Positions 21,643 through 32,263 of a DNA stretch of 64,000 nt are shown piece after piece. The notes beneath the pieces were generated by a model that saw nothing but the letters and a program-made list of their open reading frames with translations, did no database searches and was not told the origin of the DNA. Both the position numbers and the translations under genes were made by a program. Origin of the DNA: Chloranthus sessilifolius (Eukaryota > Streptophyta > Magnoliopsida > Chloranthales > Chloranthaceae); the NCBI GenBank assembly GCA_021018995.1, contig CM037596.1, forward strand, positions 104,763,416-104,827,415. The letters are read 5' to 3'. Numbering within the stretch: position 1 is the stretch's first letter; each line of letters starts with the position of its first letter.

Positions 21643-23413
21643 TGATCTGTGCCGAAATATGACTATATTTCGTACCCTAATACCTATATTTAGCCATCCG
21701 ATAAAAGCAATATAAGGGTTGCTATTTAGTTTTACTGATTTCAGGAGTTCATGACTGTTGGATCTTGCAAGAGCATAAAAGAACATAATTAAGGACAACA
21801 TGAAGGCATTAGACCATGGAGCCAACGAAAACACCAAAATTCGTAAAAAAATCGATTGATCCAGCCATTGTTGGAGAGAGCTAAATTTGTCACATGTCTA
21901 CCTCAATCGATTGAGATTTTGAATTCAATCGATTGGGTTTATAGCTCCCCTTTTTGCCACTCAAATCTGAATTTAAATTCAATCGATTGATTTCTAAAAA
22001 TCAATCGATTGAGTTTATGACGGCTAAATTGCCGCTCAAATTCGCATTTAAATTGACATTTGAGTCCGCCAATTTCATATTTTGAATTCAATCCATTGAA
22101 TTTTGGAATTCAATCGATTAACCTAGTTATAGAAAGTAATTGGTCCAAACCCTATATAAACAAAAGAGTGTTTAGGATTTGGGAACTCTCTTTTGGTCCT
22201 CTTTTGGGGTCCCTTTTGGGCCTAATTTTCTTAGATTTTCTCCTTAGTTTTTCAGTTTTTATTTTAGCTTTAGATAATTAAGTTTGTAATTAGGAACCAA
22301 AGCTTTGTAAGGTTTCAGATCTTTTTCTAAAAGATCCAAGCATTTGATAAATTAAAAAACGTGTTTGATGGTTTCGGATTTGTGCATTGCGTATGGATCA
22401 GAGATGAGCGACAAAAATACTCATTCAAGAAGTGAACCTTAGATGAGTAGTTAATTTATTTTCATTTCAATCATTTCTTTTTACAAACATTGAATCGTAT
22501 GACTTTTAGTGCGTGCTTTATCGTGTTATCATTGAATGCTCATTTATAGTGGTCGATCTTGATTATCGGCTATAATAAAAGAGGTCTTCCACCTAGATCG
22601 ATGTAGAATGTCGTACGATTGATACTCACTGTTGTAATTTTGTATTTGAGATACGCTATACCTTTCGCATGATTCATACCGTGATTGGATGCACCATAGT
22701 GTTGGGATAGGATATGTCGAATCAAATAATCATATTTCTCGAATCTTTTTACTTGTAGTAAAATGAGGGTTAATATTTTTATTCCTTGTCATAATTATTG
22801 AATTGTATGGCTTTAACTTTGTGTCCATTGTTTACCATCGAATACTCGTTTATAGTCGTTGACCGTGTGATCGATGCCAATAAATGAGTTATTCCACCTA
22901 GATCGATCTTGTAAACCGATATAAATTGTCTTACGATTGATTATTAATGTTGTGATTTCGCATTTGAGTTACGTTATGCCTTTCGCATGATTCATGCCAT
23001 GATGGGATGCGTCATAGTGTTGGGATATGGTATGTCAGACCAATAATCTCATTCTTTTCGATCCATTTTAGTTGTAATAAAAGGATAGTAAATAATTTGA
23101 CATTGAAATGTGTAATTGATTGTTGGTAAAAAAATTATAAATCTAAGGTTAGCGGACTCCTTGATCATTTTTTTATTGTTGTTTGATTAATCATTGTTTT
23201 CCTTGCATAAGCTTTGTTTAGATTTTTATTTGTGTTTGTGTAGTTATTATTTTTCATCATAACAAAGATCTCACCTTTGGTGCTTCGTTAGGTTTAACTT
23301 ACGCTTTTAGAAATTAATAAAATTTTACGTTTTCATGTGGGTTCGACACCCTTGATTTCTCCTTGCTTCAATAGATCTTGTGCACTTGCAATGGTACAAT
23401 TTAAAATTGATCA
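21643..23413 (+). repeat. element A 5' LTR (1771 bp)
   Basis: The boundaries are set by TGATC...GATCA termini matching those of element B. The first ~265 bp match the partial 3' LTR at 45854-46117. A cluster of TCAATCGATTGA palindromes lies at 21902-22120. A ~300-bp tandem duplication (about 22491-22795 and 22798-23100) shares CCACCTAGATCGAT and CCTTTCGCATGATTCAT(A/G)CC. Confidence 0.8.
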
Positions 23414-23418
23414 AGGTT

Positions 23419-23436
23419 TGGTGCCGTTATTGGGGA
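23419..23436 (+). promoter_or_regulatory. element A primer-binding site
   Basis: TGGTGCCGTTATTGGGGA lies 5 bp after the LTR. It matches the TGGCGCCGTTGCCGGGGA primer site known from Athila/Tat-type plant elements (tRNA-Asp class), with three C-to-T type changes, as expected after methylated-C decay. Confidence 0.75.
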
Positions 23437-23486
23437 AGCAACGAAATTTTGTTAATTTTTAAAAGTGTTTAATTTTACTTTAAAAG

Positions 23487-23540
<54 letters not shown>
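23487..23540. repeat. (TA)n microsatellite in element A leader
   Basis: About 27 uninterrupted TA units just downstream of the primer site. Confidence 0.9.
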
Positions 23541-23542
<2 letters not shown>

Positions 23543-23579
23543 CTTCCTCGAACTGTGGAGTTTGTTCACTGTTGTGTCA

Positions 23580-23770
23580 GTTAGTCGATTGATTTTTAAA
23601 ATTCAATCGATCGATTGACACACAAAATTAAGAGTACTATTATGTGCTCTGTGAAAAGTCAATCGATCGATTTGTGAAAATCAATCGATTGACTGAGAAG
23701 CAGAAACTTCTCAACTCTGTGGGAAATCAATCGATTAATTTATAATAAATCAATCGATCGATTTTGAACA
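23580..23770 (+). repeat. cluster of TCAATCGATTGA-type palindromes (element A)
   Basis: At least seven copies or variants (CAATCGATCGATTG, TCAATCGATTGA, TCAATCGATTAA) in about 190 bp. Each is self-complementary. The same motif is dense in the LTRs of A and B, and in B it lies downstream of the ORF instead (35911-36150). Confidence 0.75.
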
Positions 23771-24631
23771 GTGACTATTCGACAGTCCAATTTTATTTTA
23801 TTTTAATATAAATAAAAAACAAATTTTAATTTTGAAAATTGGTGTGTTGAATTTTGAATTTTTAGGATTTTTGAAATTTGGAATTTTGAAATTTCAATTT
23901 TTGATTTTGAAATTTGACATTGAATTTGATATTTGAATTTCAATTTTTGATCTTGAAATTCAAATTTTAAAATTTGAATTTTGATTTTGAATTTTTGATT
24001 TTTTTTCTTTTAGGATTTGTAGGATGGGTAGGATTTTCTTTCCTTCTTTTCCTGTTTAGGATTTGTAGGATTTTCTAATTCTAGTTTATTACCTTTTGTA
24101 AGATTTTTTGTTCTAGTTTATTGCCTTTTGTAAGTTTTCTTGTTTAGGATTAGTAAGATTTTCTTTTCCTTTTTTTCTTTTCTTTTGTAGGATTTATAAA
24201 ATATTTTTTTTAGGATTTGTTGGGTTTTCTTTCTTTTCTTGTGTAGGATTTATAGGATTTTGTAGGATTTCATTTAGATTTTGAATTTTGAATATTTTTA
24301 AAATTTTAAATTTTGAATTTTGAATTTTTATTTTGAAATTTGAAATTTGAATTTGAATTTTGGAAATTGAAAATTTAATTTTGAATTTTGAATTTTGGAT
24401 TTTTAGGATTTGTAGGATTTTCCTGTAGTTTATTGCCTTCTTAGATTATTTGTATTAATAATTTTCTAATTATAGTTTAATTATTTTCATATTTAGAGAT
24501 CGAGATCCGAATCTACCAAGGCTTCGAAGGGGACGCCCGCGAGAGGCTAAGGTACTGTACCTTTGTTTCTAGATTTAATTTTTTTTTTTTTCCTGTTTGT
24601 ATTTTCATTTTCTAGCTTATGTGTTTGAGAT
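23771..24631 (+). other. element A AT-rich leader
   Basis: Low-complexity tracts of TTTTGAATTTTGAAATTTGAA type (about 23815-24000 and 24270-24420) and repeated TAGGATTTGTAGGATTTTCT units (24010-24260 and 24405-24425). No ORF. A GAGGCTAAGGTACTGTACC motif occurs at about 24542. Confidence 0.6.
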
Positions 24632-25495
24632 ATGGAGTTTCCTACAATTCCGATGACCCCATCTTTTGATGAGCTTAATTATGAAATTCCATACCAGTAT
24701 TGGGATGAATATGGGGAGAATGGTCCTAATTGGTGGGAACCAAATCAGGGTTGTGAATTAAATCAGCTTTATATGCAAAAATATTTAGACCAACCTCAGT
24801 TTGACCCACAATATTCACAATCCCCATGGAGTTCTGGTTCTAAAGATCGGATGTTAACTATCTATTCTGATTTTGAAGATCAGATGTTAACCATGTTAGA
24901 AAAACTCCAATCCCAATCTGACAGTCTTGCATATCAAGTAGAGCAGTTTACCGCTATCATGGCTAGGAAAGCAGATACCTTGCCTAGTCAACCTATAAGT
25001 TTCCTGCAAGACCAGGAGTTGGAAGAAGAAACTACCCCCGCCCATGATCCTGAGGTTGAGACCATGACCCTTACGGGCAGATATGAGGTAGATTACAAGG
25101 AAGTTGTTATTGGCCCACATAAAATTGAAACATTGGATAATAGCCAACCAACTTGTGACACCCCTCTCATACCTCAAGAACAATTGCATGAGGATGACAC
25201 AATTTCTTATTTTACATCGACTGAGCAGTCGAGCATTACATTTGAAGCACCATATGTGCCAAGCGATCCATTTTTACAATGTTTCGACGAACCCTCAAGT
25301 CGATTGGTTTTAAACAATGACTTATTCGATGATTTTCAATTACTAATACACACTGAATCCGAATATATCATGGTTTACAGGGTGGATGGATTTGTTGAAA
25401 ATCCACCCACTAAAAGCCTCAAGCCCCTAATTCATAGAAAGGACAACCAAAACATGCTAGATGAATGGCCATTTCTCGTTCCAATCATAGATTGA
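24632..25495 (+). CDS. element A ORF, 287 aa, unrecognised
   Basis: Uninterrupted ORF starting MEFPTIPMTPSFDELNYEIP, the only substantial coding capacity of the element. Residues ~17-66 are aromatic- and Asn/Gln-rich (PNWWEPNQGCELNQ, QPQFDPQYSQSPW). Residues ~73-112 look helical (FEDQMLTMLEKLQSQSDSLA) and could form a coiled coil. The rest is acidic, with many Thr/Pro and no membrane segment. No retroviral motif (zinc knuckle, protease DSG, RT YxDD) is present. A related, decayed ORF is on the minus strand of element B (36333-37361), so the ORF is a family trait. A gag-like structural role is possible but only a guess. Confidence 0.7.
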   Translation: MEFPTIPMTPSFDELNYEIPYQYWDEYGENGPNWWEPNQGCELNQLYMQKYLDQPQFDPQYSQSPWSSGSKDRMLTIYSDFEDQMLTMLEKLQSQSDSLAYQVEQFTAIMARKADTLPSQPISFLQDQELEEETTPAHDPEVETMTLTGRYEVDYKEVVIGPHKIETLDNSQPTCDTPLIPQEQLHEDDTISYFTSTEQSSITFEAPYVPSDPFLQCFDEPSSRLVLNNDLFDDFQLLIHTESEYIMVYRVDGFVENPPTKSLKPLIHRKDNQNMLDEWPFLVPIID

Positions 25496-25578
25496 GGTGA
25501 TCTGGCTGAAGACCGAATAAACTTAGCGCTTCTTGGGAGGCAACCTAAGCCCCTTGTACATTATTGATTTAGAGATTT
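25496..25578 (+). other. post-ORF motif of element A, then C insertion site
   Basis: CTTAGCGCTTCTTGGGAGGC followed by AACCTAAGCC (about 25521-25551) has its counterpart in element B on the minus strand (about 36264-36300). Similar 'TTGGGAGGCAACCCAAG' strings are familiar from Athila/Tat-type elements. GATTT at 25574-25578 is the left flank of element C. Confidence 0.6.
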
Positions 25579-28099
25579 TGTAATGACCCATAAATTTTGA
25601 GCCCAAACTAGACCGACCACATGTGCGTGTATAGCACGGCAACCGATGTCACCGTAGAATTTTATTAATTAATTAAATACTATTTGAATAATTGTGCAGA
25701 TCGGATTAGAGTTTAAAGTTTGATTGGACCTCTATTGTGAAAGTCATGCACCGACTAGCTGTGTGCCGCTTAACGCCAAACCAGAACCTTAGAAATTAAG
25801 TTCTAAACATACATGTTGGGTGTGTGTGCCCAACATCAAACAAAACCCAAGTATAAGAGGGGTTTGCTTCCCGTAAGCCATTACGCTTGTTTGTGCATTG
25901 AGAGAAAGAGAAAGAGAGAACGAGAGCCATCCGTCGGAAACCCTCGTGTGAGACTTCGACCACGAGATCGTGATCATGCCAAAAGCTCTGCACTCCTCTT
26001 ATTTCATGTCAATCATTGTTCAAGCTCAGCCATTGTGAAACCCTTTCCTTACAAACTCCTCTTCGTTATTGCAACCCTTGAGCTTGGAACGTGTGAGAAC
26101 CGACCCCTTGTGCTCGGCTTCGACGATTTGGAAAGGTTAGCATCGATGTGTGTGAGTAGATGAAGTCACCTTGAACTAGCGGGATCAAACGAGGTGGAAA
26201 TCGTTGAGAAAACCCGAAGGTTTTGTTTCGAAACCCCTTTTGGACAACATTCCTCAAAACGTGAAATCGATCGGTGAAAGGTATGATCTTGTTGAGATTA
26301 ATGATCTAAATTTGTAGAATAAATGTTGAGTTTATTGTATGAATGATGTATAAAAGATTTGGGTGAGAAATGGCGAGAAATCACGATGTGAAATGAGTTT
26401 TAGAAACCGAGCTTCAGAGCTCGCTCGCACGAGCAACTTTCTGAAGAGCTCTTATAAATCTCTTACGCCCTAGAAATTAAGGTTTAGTGAACCTATGTCT
26501 CGCGCGCCCGAGCTTAAGTGCTCACTCGCGCGATCGCATGCCTCACAGCAATGCACTAGATTTCAATCGCTCGCCCGAGCTTGTGTGGTCTATGTGTCTC
26601 GCGCGGCCAAGCTTAAGTGCTCGCTCATGCGAGAGGCCTTCAGTTGAGATGTGTAGCCTTAGCGACCCTGAAACTTGCTCGCTCGAGGACTTGTGTGAAC
26701 AAGAGGCTCACTCGCGCGAGACCTCGCATGACTAGCTGCAGCAGGCATAAATCTAGTCGGTCGCGTGAGATTGGTGTGTCTGTAAGCTCACGTGCACGAG
26801 GCCTATGCCTTGCTCGTGCGAGAAACAGAGTTGAGTCTATTTGGCTTATTTTTCCGACTTCCATTCGAATATGTTGTTTGTGTGCTACTAGACCTTTGAT
26901 ATAAGGATGTTACTTATCTTAAGTTATGTTGTGAGCTTGACACCATCCGATAAGGGTATTTCTATATCGGTTTATGTGAGAGTGTTCTGAGGTAGGAGAA
27001 TCTCATCATCACTTGTATTCTATTTTAATTCACATGGATATTTTGTATTATGATCTTTTGAACTTGCATATGACATCTAAAACTCGCATCCGAATAAGAA
27101 CTCTGAAACCCAAATTTGCCTAAATCCGAAATCTGAATATGAAACTTTGAATTACGTATTAGAATCCGCATATGAACCATGTATTAGTATCTACATTTGA
27201 TTTATGATTCACCTGAACAACCCCTCATTCCTGAATAATTTCCTAGCGCAAGTTACCCTCATAACGTAGGGGCTTGTTACACTCTTGAAAATGGGTTCAT
27301 GAACGATGATGGTAGGTAGGGGTCCCATCGGTATTATTCCTGCTTCCAAGTTATAGAGACTTGGGAGATAATTTAAGTTTAAACTTTAAGTCATGAATTT
27401 GATAAGATTGCATACATGAATCATGAAACAATGAGCTTCTGAATTCATTACCTGTTTGGAATTTGCTTGACCTTTAGATTATGAACTTGCATTTGATCAC
27501 CATATTTGAATATCAGCTATCTCTGTTTTGAATATCTGCTTTAAACATCATCAATTTTGAATGTTTTGAAAATCATGTTAATTGAGATATAATGTGATTG
27601 ATATGAGCCTCTTCTACTTAGCTTTGTTGTTAGCTAACTCCGACCATACGTCACAAGTACTAAGTTTGTTTATGAGGATTCTGAGCTACAGGACCAGGAT
27701 TACATTCCAGGGGACAATTCAGAGATTCCTGCTGAGGATTTCTTTTTAATTTAGGATTGTGTCCGGTCTTGGTTGCTTTTGAGAGTTTAGACTTGGGCTT
27801 GGTATGTCTGGCCTGTCATGTTTTGTATATTTTGGATTTATGTATTGACACTTAATTCTTTTTGTGAACCATGTTCCAATGACGGTCAGCCATCACTGGT
27901 GGTTCTTTTCAGTTCTTATGCGCATGGTTCTGCCTGGGGTTAAAACCGTTACTTTTGGTTCTCGCTTTCCTTATAGAAATGGAATTTAATTGCGCTTTTA
28001 CTCTAATGTGTTGTGTTTCGTCCGGCTTATCGTTTAATCGATAGGATGGCGAGCCGACCTTTCCTATACGTTGAGGATTGGAAAAGTCGGGTCGTCACA
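25579..28099 (+). repeat. element C 5' LTR (2521 bp)
   Basis: Starts TGTAATGACCC and ends GGGTCGTCACA. An unusually CpG-rich block (about 26405-26830) contains repeated CTCGCGCG/GAGCTTAAGTGCTCGCTC motifs. It has one copy of the CTCGCGCG..CGAGCTTAAGTGCTC unit more than the 3' LTR, which largely explains the length difference. The short ORFs across this block are not credible genes. Confidence 0.9.
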
Positions 28100-28101
28100 A
28101 T

Positions 28102-28119
28102 TGGTATCAGAGCTATGGC
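28102..28119 (+). promoter_or_regulatory. element C primer-binding site (tRNA-iMet type)
   Basis: TGGTATCAGAGCTATGGC begins 3 bp after the LTR end. TGGTATCAGAGC is the standard initiator-methionine tRNA primer site of plant Ty3/gypsy and copia elements. Confidence 0.9.
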
Positions 28120-28213
28120 TCTAGATCCGAATGTCATAGGACTGAGGGCATGATTGTCTTTACAATCGAGATACTGATCAATTGTTATTATTATTTAACA
28201 ATGACAAATCAAC

Positions 28214-29529
28214 ATGACCCCGAGGTTTAGACTCCGAGGCAGAGGTAGAGAGGGACCGAGAACGGTTTCGTTGCAGGATATCCCCGAGGGTACTGGCACA
28301 TCTAGGGGAATTGGATTCCTGTCTGATTCAAATGTTATTCCTGTAGGAACAAGAAGAGGGAGAGGTGGGAATGAGCAAGTGCAGCAGGTGTTTGAGGCTT
28401 TGGCTAACAACATGGCCCAACAAACAGCCTCTATTGCTCAACAGACTACGATTATGGCTCAGCAAGCAGAGTTGATTGTAGCCAAACACCAACAACAACC
28501 CTCCGGGTTTGCCAAGTTTAGGAGAATGAGACCTCCTAACTTTTCAAGTTAGACAGACCCAATAGAAGCTGAGGGTTGGCTTGAAGAGATGGAAAAAGTG
28601 TTTGAGGTGCTTCAATGCACCGATGTTGAGAAGGTTCGTTGGGCAACCTTCAAGCTAGACAGTGAGGCAGGGCCTTGGTGGAAGTCTGTGTCCAGAACTA
28701 GAGAGCAGGAGATCTCCAACACTCCTTGGACTTGGGCAAAGTTCGTTGATACATTCAACGATTAGTACTTTCCTAAGATAGTGAGACATTAGTGGGAGGT
28801 CCAGTTTATAAAGCTGGAGTAGGATAACATGTCAGTGCGTGAGTATGGTGCTAAGTTTGATAGACTTTCGAGGTTTGCACCTCTACATGTGGCCACCAAA
28901 TTAATGAGGGCCCAGAAGTTTCAGTGTGGCCTGAGGCCAAATATACAGGAGAGAGTGGTGATGTGGGAGATGGAAACCTTTGGGTGCATAATGTCAAAGC
29001 CTCTCATTGTCGAGGAAGAGATTCATAAGCTATATCTGAGAAGGGATCAGGGAAATAGAAATCGGATTGGCCAGGGACAGTCTAGTGCTTCTGAGCTGGC
29101 AAATAAGAGACCCAAGTTTTCGAGACCGCCGATGTATCCTACCCAACTGGCATACTTGAGATTAGCAGCTTCTTCTGGACCGACCTCCTATCTGAGATCG
29201 TCAGTGTCTTCACCTGTTTAATCCTTCCGATTAGCAGGTTCTACCGAGTGGGGCCTCAGTGGCACAAGGATCCTCGCGCGCCCCATCTTCTGCTCTTGTC
29301 ACCTCATGTGCAAGGTGTGAGAAACCACACAAGACTAAAGATTGCAGGAGGAACACTGAAGCGTGCTTCCGGTGTGGCACGATAGGACATATGATCAAAG
29401 ATTATCTTGAGGAGGACAAGGGAAGGACCACTTCGACATCTACACAGAGATCGGCATGTCCTACTATTCAAGGCCGAGCCTATGCCATGACAGCTCAAGA
29501 TGTTGAAACATCGAATAACATGACTCAAG
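28214..29529 (+). pseudogene. element C gag (degenerate)
   Basis: An Arg/Gly-rich start (RLRGRGREG) is followed by a retrotransposon gag domain (RRMRPPNFSS, GWLEEMEKVFEVL, WATFKLDSEAGPWW, MSVREYGAKFDRLSRFAP) and a CCHC-type nucleic-acid-binding region (CEKPHKTKDC, then CFRCGTIGHMIKDYL in which the last Cys is Tyr). In-frame stops occur after FSS (28550) and in the 28760-28820 segment, so no complete capsid protein can be made. The order and motifs are those of chromovirus gag. Confidence 0.85.
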
Positions 29530-29667
29530 GTATCATTAAAATTTGAGATGTCAATTTTACGTTTAGTTTCTATTTTGGCTATGTATTTTATAATTTATGT
29601 TAGTGAATCATGCATGAACACCACACTCTTTATACACGATTAATTAAATTCTATGTGTACTATTAAG
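29530..29667 (+). other. intron-like GT...AG insert between gag and protease of element C
   Basis: The gag frame (ending ..NMTQ) runs to 29529 and the protease frame (TLVMHRED, then VLIDPESTHSF) resumes at 29668 in the matching phase. The 138 bp between starts GTATC and ends TTAAG, is AT-rich and contains stops. Removal would restore a continuous frame. Relatives of this element usually read straight from the zinc knuckle into the protease here. Confidence 0.5.
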
Positions 29668-30169
29668 GTACTCTTGTTATGCATCGTGAGGACAACGTAT
29701 GCAAAACTGAAGCACGAGTATTGATAGACCCCGAGTCTACCCATTCTTTTGTTACTGCACTATTCGCTGAGAAGTTAGGCATCGTTCCCAAGGCCCTTCA
29801 TTTCATTTTAACAGTATTAGTTCCTACGGGTCGATGAGCACAGATACCGCGTGTCAATTAGTGATTGTGATGATCAAGGATCACGAGACGATAGCCGATC
29901 TGATCATACTAAGTATGGAAGGGTTCGATGTAATCCTAGGAATGGATTGCTTATCCGCTTACCATGCAAGCGTGGATTGCCTTCGAAAAGTTGTGACTTT
30001 TCGCCCTCCGAAGAGGAAATCCTTCTGATTTTGTCATGTTAAATCGTGTGTGGCACCGTTTATCTCCACTATTCGAGCAGATCGTATGATGAGGAGCGGG
30101 TGTTGCAGTTACCTTGCATACTTGCAAGATCATAAAGAGGAGAAGAAAAACTTCATAGACATTACGATT
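29668..30169 (+). pseudogene. element C protease region (degenerate)
   Basis: VLIDPESTHSFVTALFAEKLG matches the aspartic-protease core of plant gypsy elements, with the usual D-S/T-G-(A/S)-(T/S)-H-S-F signature reading DPESTHSF. A stop follows at about 29835. The second conserved part (SMEGFDVILGMDCLSAYHAS) is in a shifted frame (29906-29970). Another shift precedes the reverse transcriptase. Confidence 0.75.
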
Positions 30170-31093
30170 GCTTGTGAGTATCCAGATGTCTTTCCTGAGG
30201 ATCTACCTGGATTGCCACCTGACCAGGAGATCAAGTTTGCAATTGAGTTAGCGTTGGGTACCGAACAAGTGTCGAAAGCTCTGCATCGTATGGCGCCTGC
30301 GAAATTGAAAGAGTTGAAAGAACAACTTCAAGAGCTATTGGATAAAGGCTTTGTCAGACCAAGTTTTTCTCCTAAGGGAGCACCGATATTATTTGTGAAG
30401 AAGAAGGATGGGTCGATGTGGCTTTGCATCGATTATCGCCAGCTAAACAAGTTAACGATTAACAATCGTTTCCCACTTTCGAGGATAGATGATCCTTTCG
30501 ATCAATTACAAGGAGAGAGGTTCTTCTCTAAGATTGACTTGAGATCAGGCTATCATCAGCTGAGAGTCAAATTTGAAGACATTCAGAAGACGGTGTTCAA
30601 AACCCGATATGGACACTATGAGTTCTTGGTGATATCATTTGGGTTGACAAACACTCCCGTGTCATTCATGAACTTGATGAATCGGATATTCAAACCACAC
30701 TTAGACAAGTCTGTAGTGGTTTTTATAGATGACATCCTCATCTATTCAAAGATGCGAGAGGAACATGAGCAGCACCTATGAGTGGCTCTACAAACGCTCC
30801 AAGAGTACCAGTTCTATGCAAAACTCAGCAAGTGTGAGTTTTGGCTTGAGCAAGTCAGTTTCTTAGGCCATATTGTCTTGGAGACTAACATCACGGTTGA
30901 TCCAGCAAAGATTGAATTAGTGGTGCATTGGGAGCAGCCGAAGACAGTTACAGAGGTCTGTAGTTTCCTTGGTTTGGCGGGATACTACAGGAGGTTTGTT
31001 GAGGGCTTCTCAAAGCTATCAGGTCGGCTTACACAGCTTACGAAAAAGAATGTTAAGTTTGCTTGGACGGAACAGTGTGAGCAGAGTTTTTGA
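30170..31093 (+). pseudogene. element C reverse transcriptase (degenerate)
   Basis: Open from about 30050 to a stop at 30779-30781, then open again from 30782 to a stop at 31091. The start [15 protein letters not shown] is typical. Further RT blocks are [36 protein letters not shown] and [15 protein letters not shown]. The catalytic box [12 protein letters not shown] is intact. The thumb follows after the stop ([31 protein letters not shown]). Most of the palm is intact, which makes it usable for phylogenetic placement, but the stops rule out a full product. Confidence 0.9.
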
Positions 31094-31500
31094 GAGCTCA
31101 AGAAGTGATTGACTATTGCGCCAGTGCTTGCCATACCTTCAGGTAGTGGAGGTTTTACAGTATACAGTGATGCTTCGTGTGAGGAATTAGGTTGCGTGCA
31201 TAATCAGAACAAGAAGTTCATTGCTTATGGGTCTAGACAGCTTTAGGACTATGAAAAGAATTATCCGACGCATGATCTTGAGTTGACTGCAGTGATCTTT
31301 GCTCTGAAGATTTAGAAGCATTACCTTTATGGGGAGACGTTCAATATATTCACTAACCACAAGAGCCTCAAGAATCAGTTCACGCAGAAAAATTAAACAT
31401 GAGGCAGCACCAATGGATGGAGTTCCTAAAGAAATACGATTGTGCCATCCAGTATCACCCCGAGAAAGTAAACGTCATAGCAGACGCATTAAGTCGAAAG
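31094..31500 (+). pseudogene. element C RNase H (degenerate)
   Basis: GGFTVYSDASCEELGCV, ..KFIAYGSRQL, YEKNYPTHDLELTAVIFALK and the ADALSRK ending mark the gypsy RNase H. Stops interrupt it near 31243, 31315 and 31394. Confidence 0.85.
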
Positions 31501-32263
31501 TTCTCTGCTCAGTTATCACATCTCACCGCGAGAGTGCACCGATGCCACTTACTTGAGGATATTGCCTTATGCAGTACAAAGTTTGATGTTAGAAGTTCAG
31601 GAGCTTTGATGGCTACGCTTGTGATACGTTCTACCCTTTTCGAGAACATCTGCAAGCTTCAGATGACAGATGATGACCTTATGGCTAACAGATGGGATGT
31701 GATTGAGGAAAGTAAGATAGATTTCTCCATCAGAAAAGATGGAACCTTGTTATTTAGAGACCGAATATGCATACCAACTCGCACTAAGCTTTGGGACACC
31801 ATTTTGGAGGAGGCTCATAAATCTATGTATGTTATTCATCCTGACAGTACCAAGATATACCAAGACATGAAGAAAAGCTTCTGGTAGAGAGGTTTAAAGA
31901 GAGACGTCGCTGAGTACGTCTCGAAATGCTTGGTATGTCAGCAGGTCAAGGTTGATCATTAGAATCCGATGGGATTGTTGCAACCTTTACTGATACCTTA
32001 GTGGACATGGGAGGCCCTTTCTATAAACTTTATTTCGGGGTTGCCAAATACATTGAGGAGGTATAATGCCATCTAAGTCATTGTGGATCGATTGACTAAA
32101 TCCGCTCACTTCCTTCCATATAATATGACATATACCACCAACAAACTCGCAGAGTTGTACCTCAAGGAGATAGTCAGGTTGCATGGTATACCTGTCAGTA
32201 TCGTATCTCACAGAGATCCGTTATACACGTCTCAATTTTTACAGCGATTTCAAGAAGGAATGG
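31501..32263 (+). pseudogene. element C integrase, first part
   Basis: Contains a degenerate zinc-binding region (EEAHKSMYVIHPDSTKIYQDM, SKCLVCQQVK), then the catalytic core (DRLTKSAHFLPYNMTYTT, LHGIPVSIVSHRDPLYTSQF) up to FQEGM, where element B is inserted after 32263. Several in-frame stops. The catalytic DDE residues are split by the insertion. Confidence 0.85.
32259..32263. repeat. target duplication AATGG, left of element B
   Basis: AATGG here and at 39964-39968, directly flanking B. This is the standard 5-bp LTR-element duplication. Confidence 0.95.

Noticed and set aside
26487..26904. Overlapping Arg/Ser-rich ORFs in the C LTRs (also 42230-42695)
   Set aside because: Result of the CpG-rich repeated motif, which lacks stops in several frames. 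Not conserved as protein between the LTRs.
28102..28119. tRNA gene-like string
   Set aside because: Only the primer-site match to a tRNA 3' end. No cloverleaf. No tRNA or rRNA gene was seen in the window.
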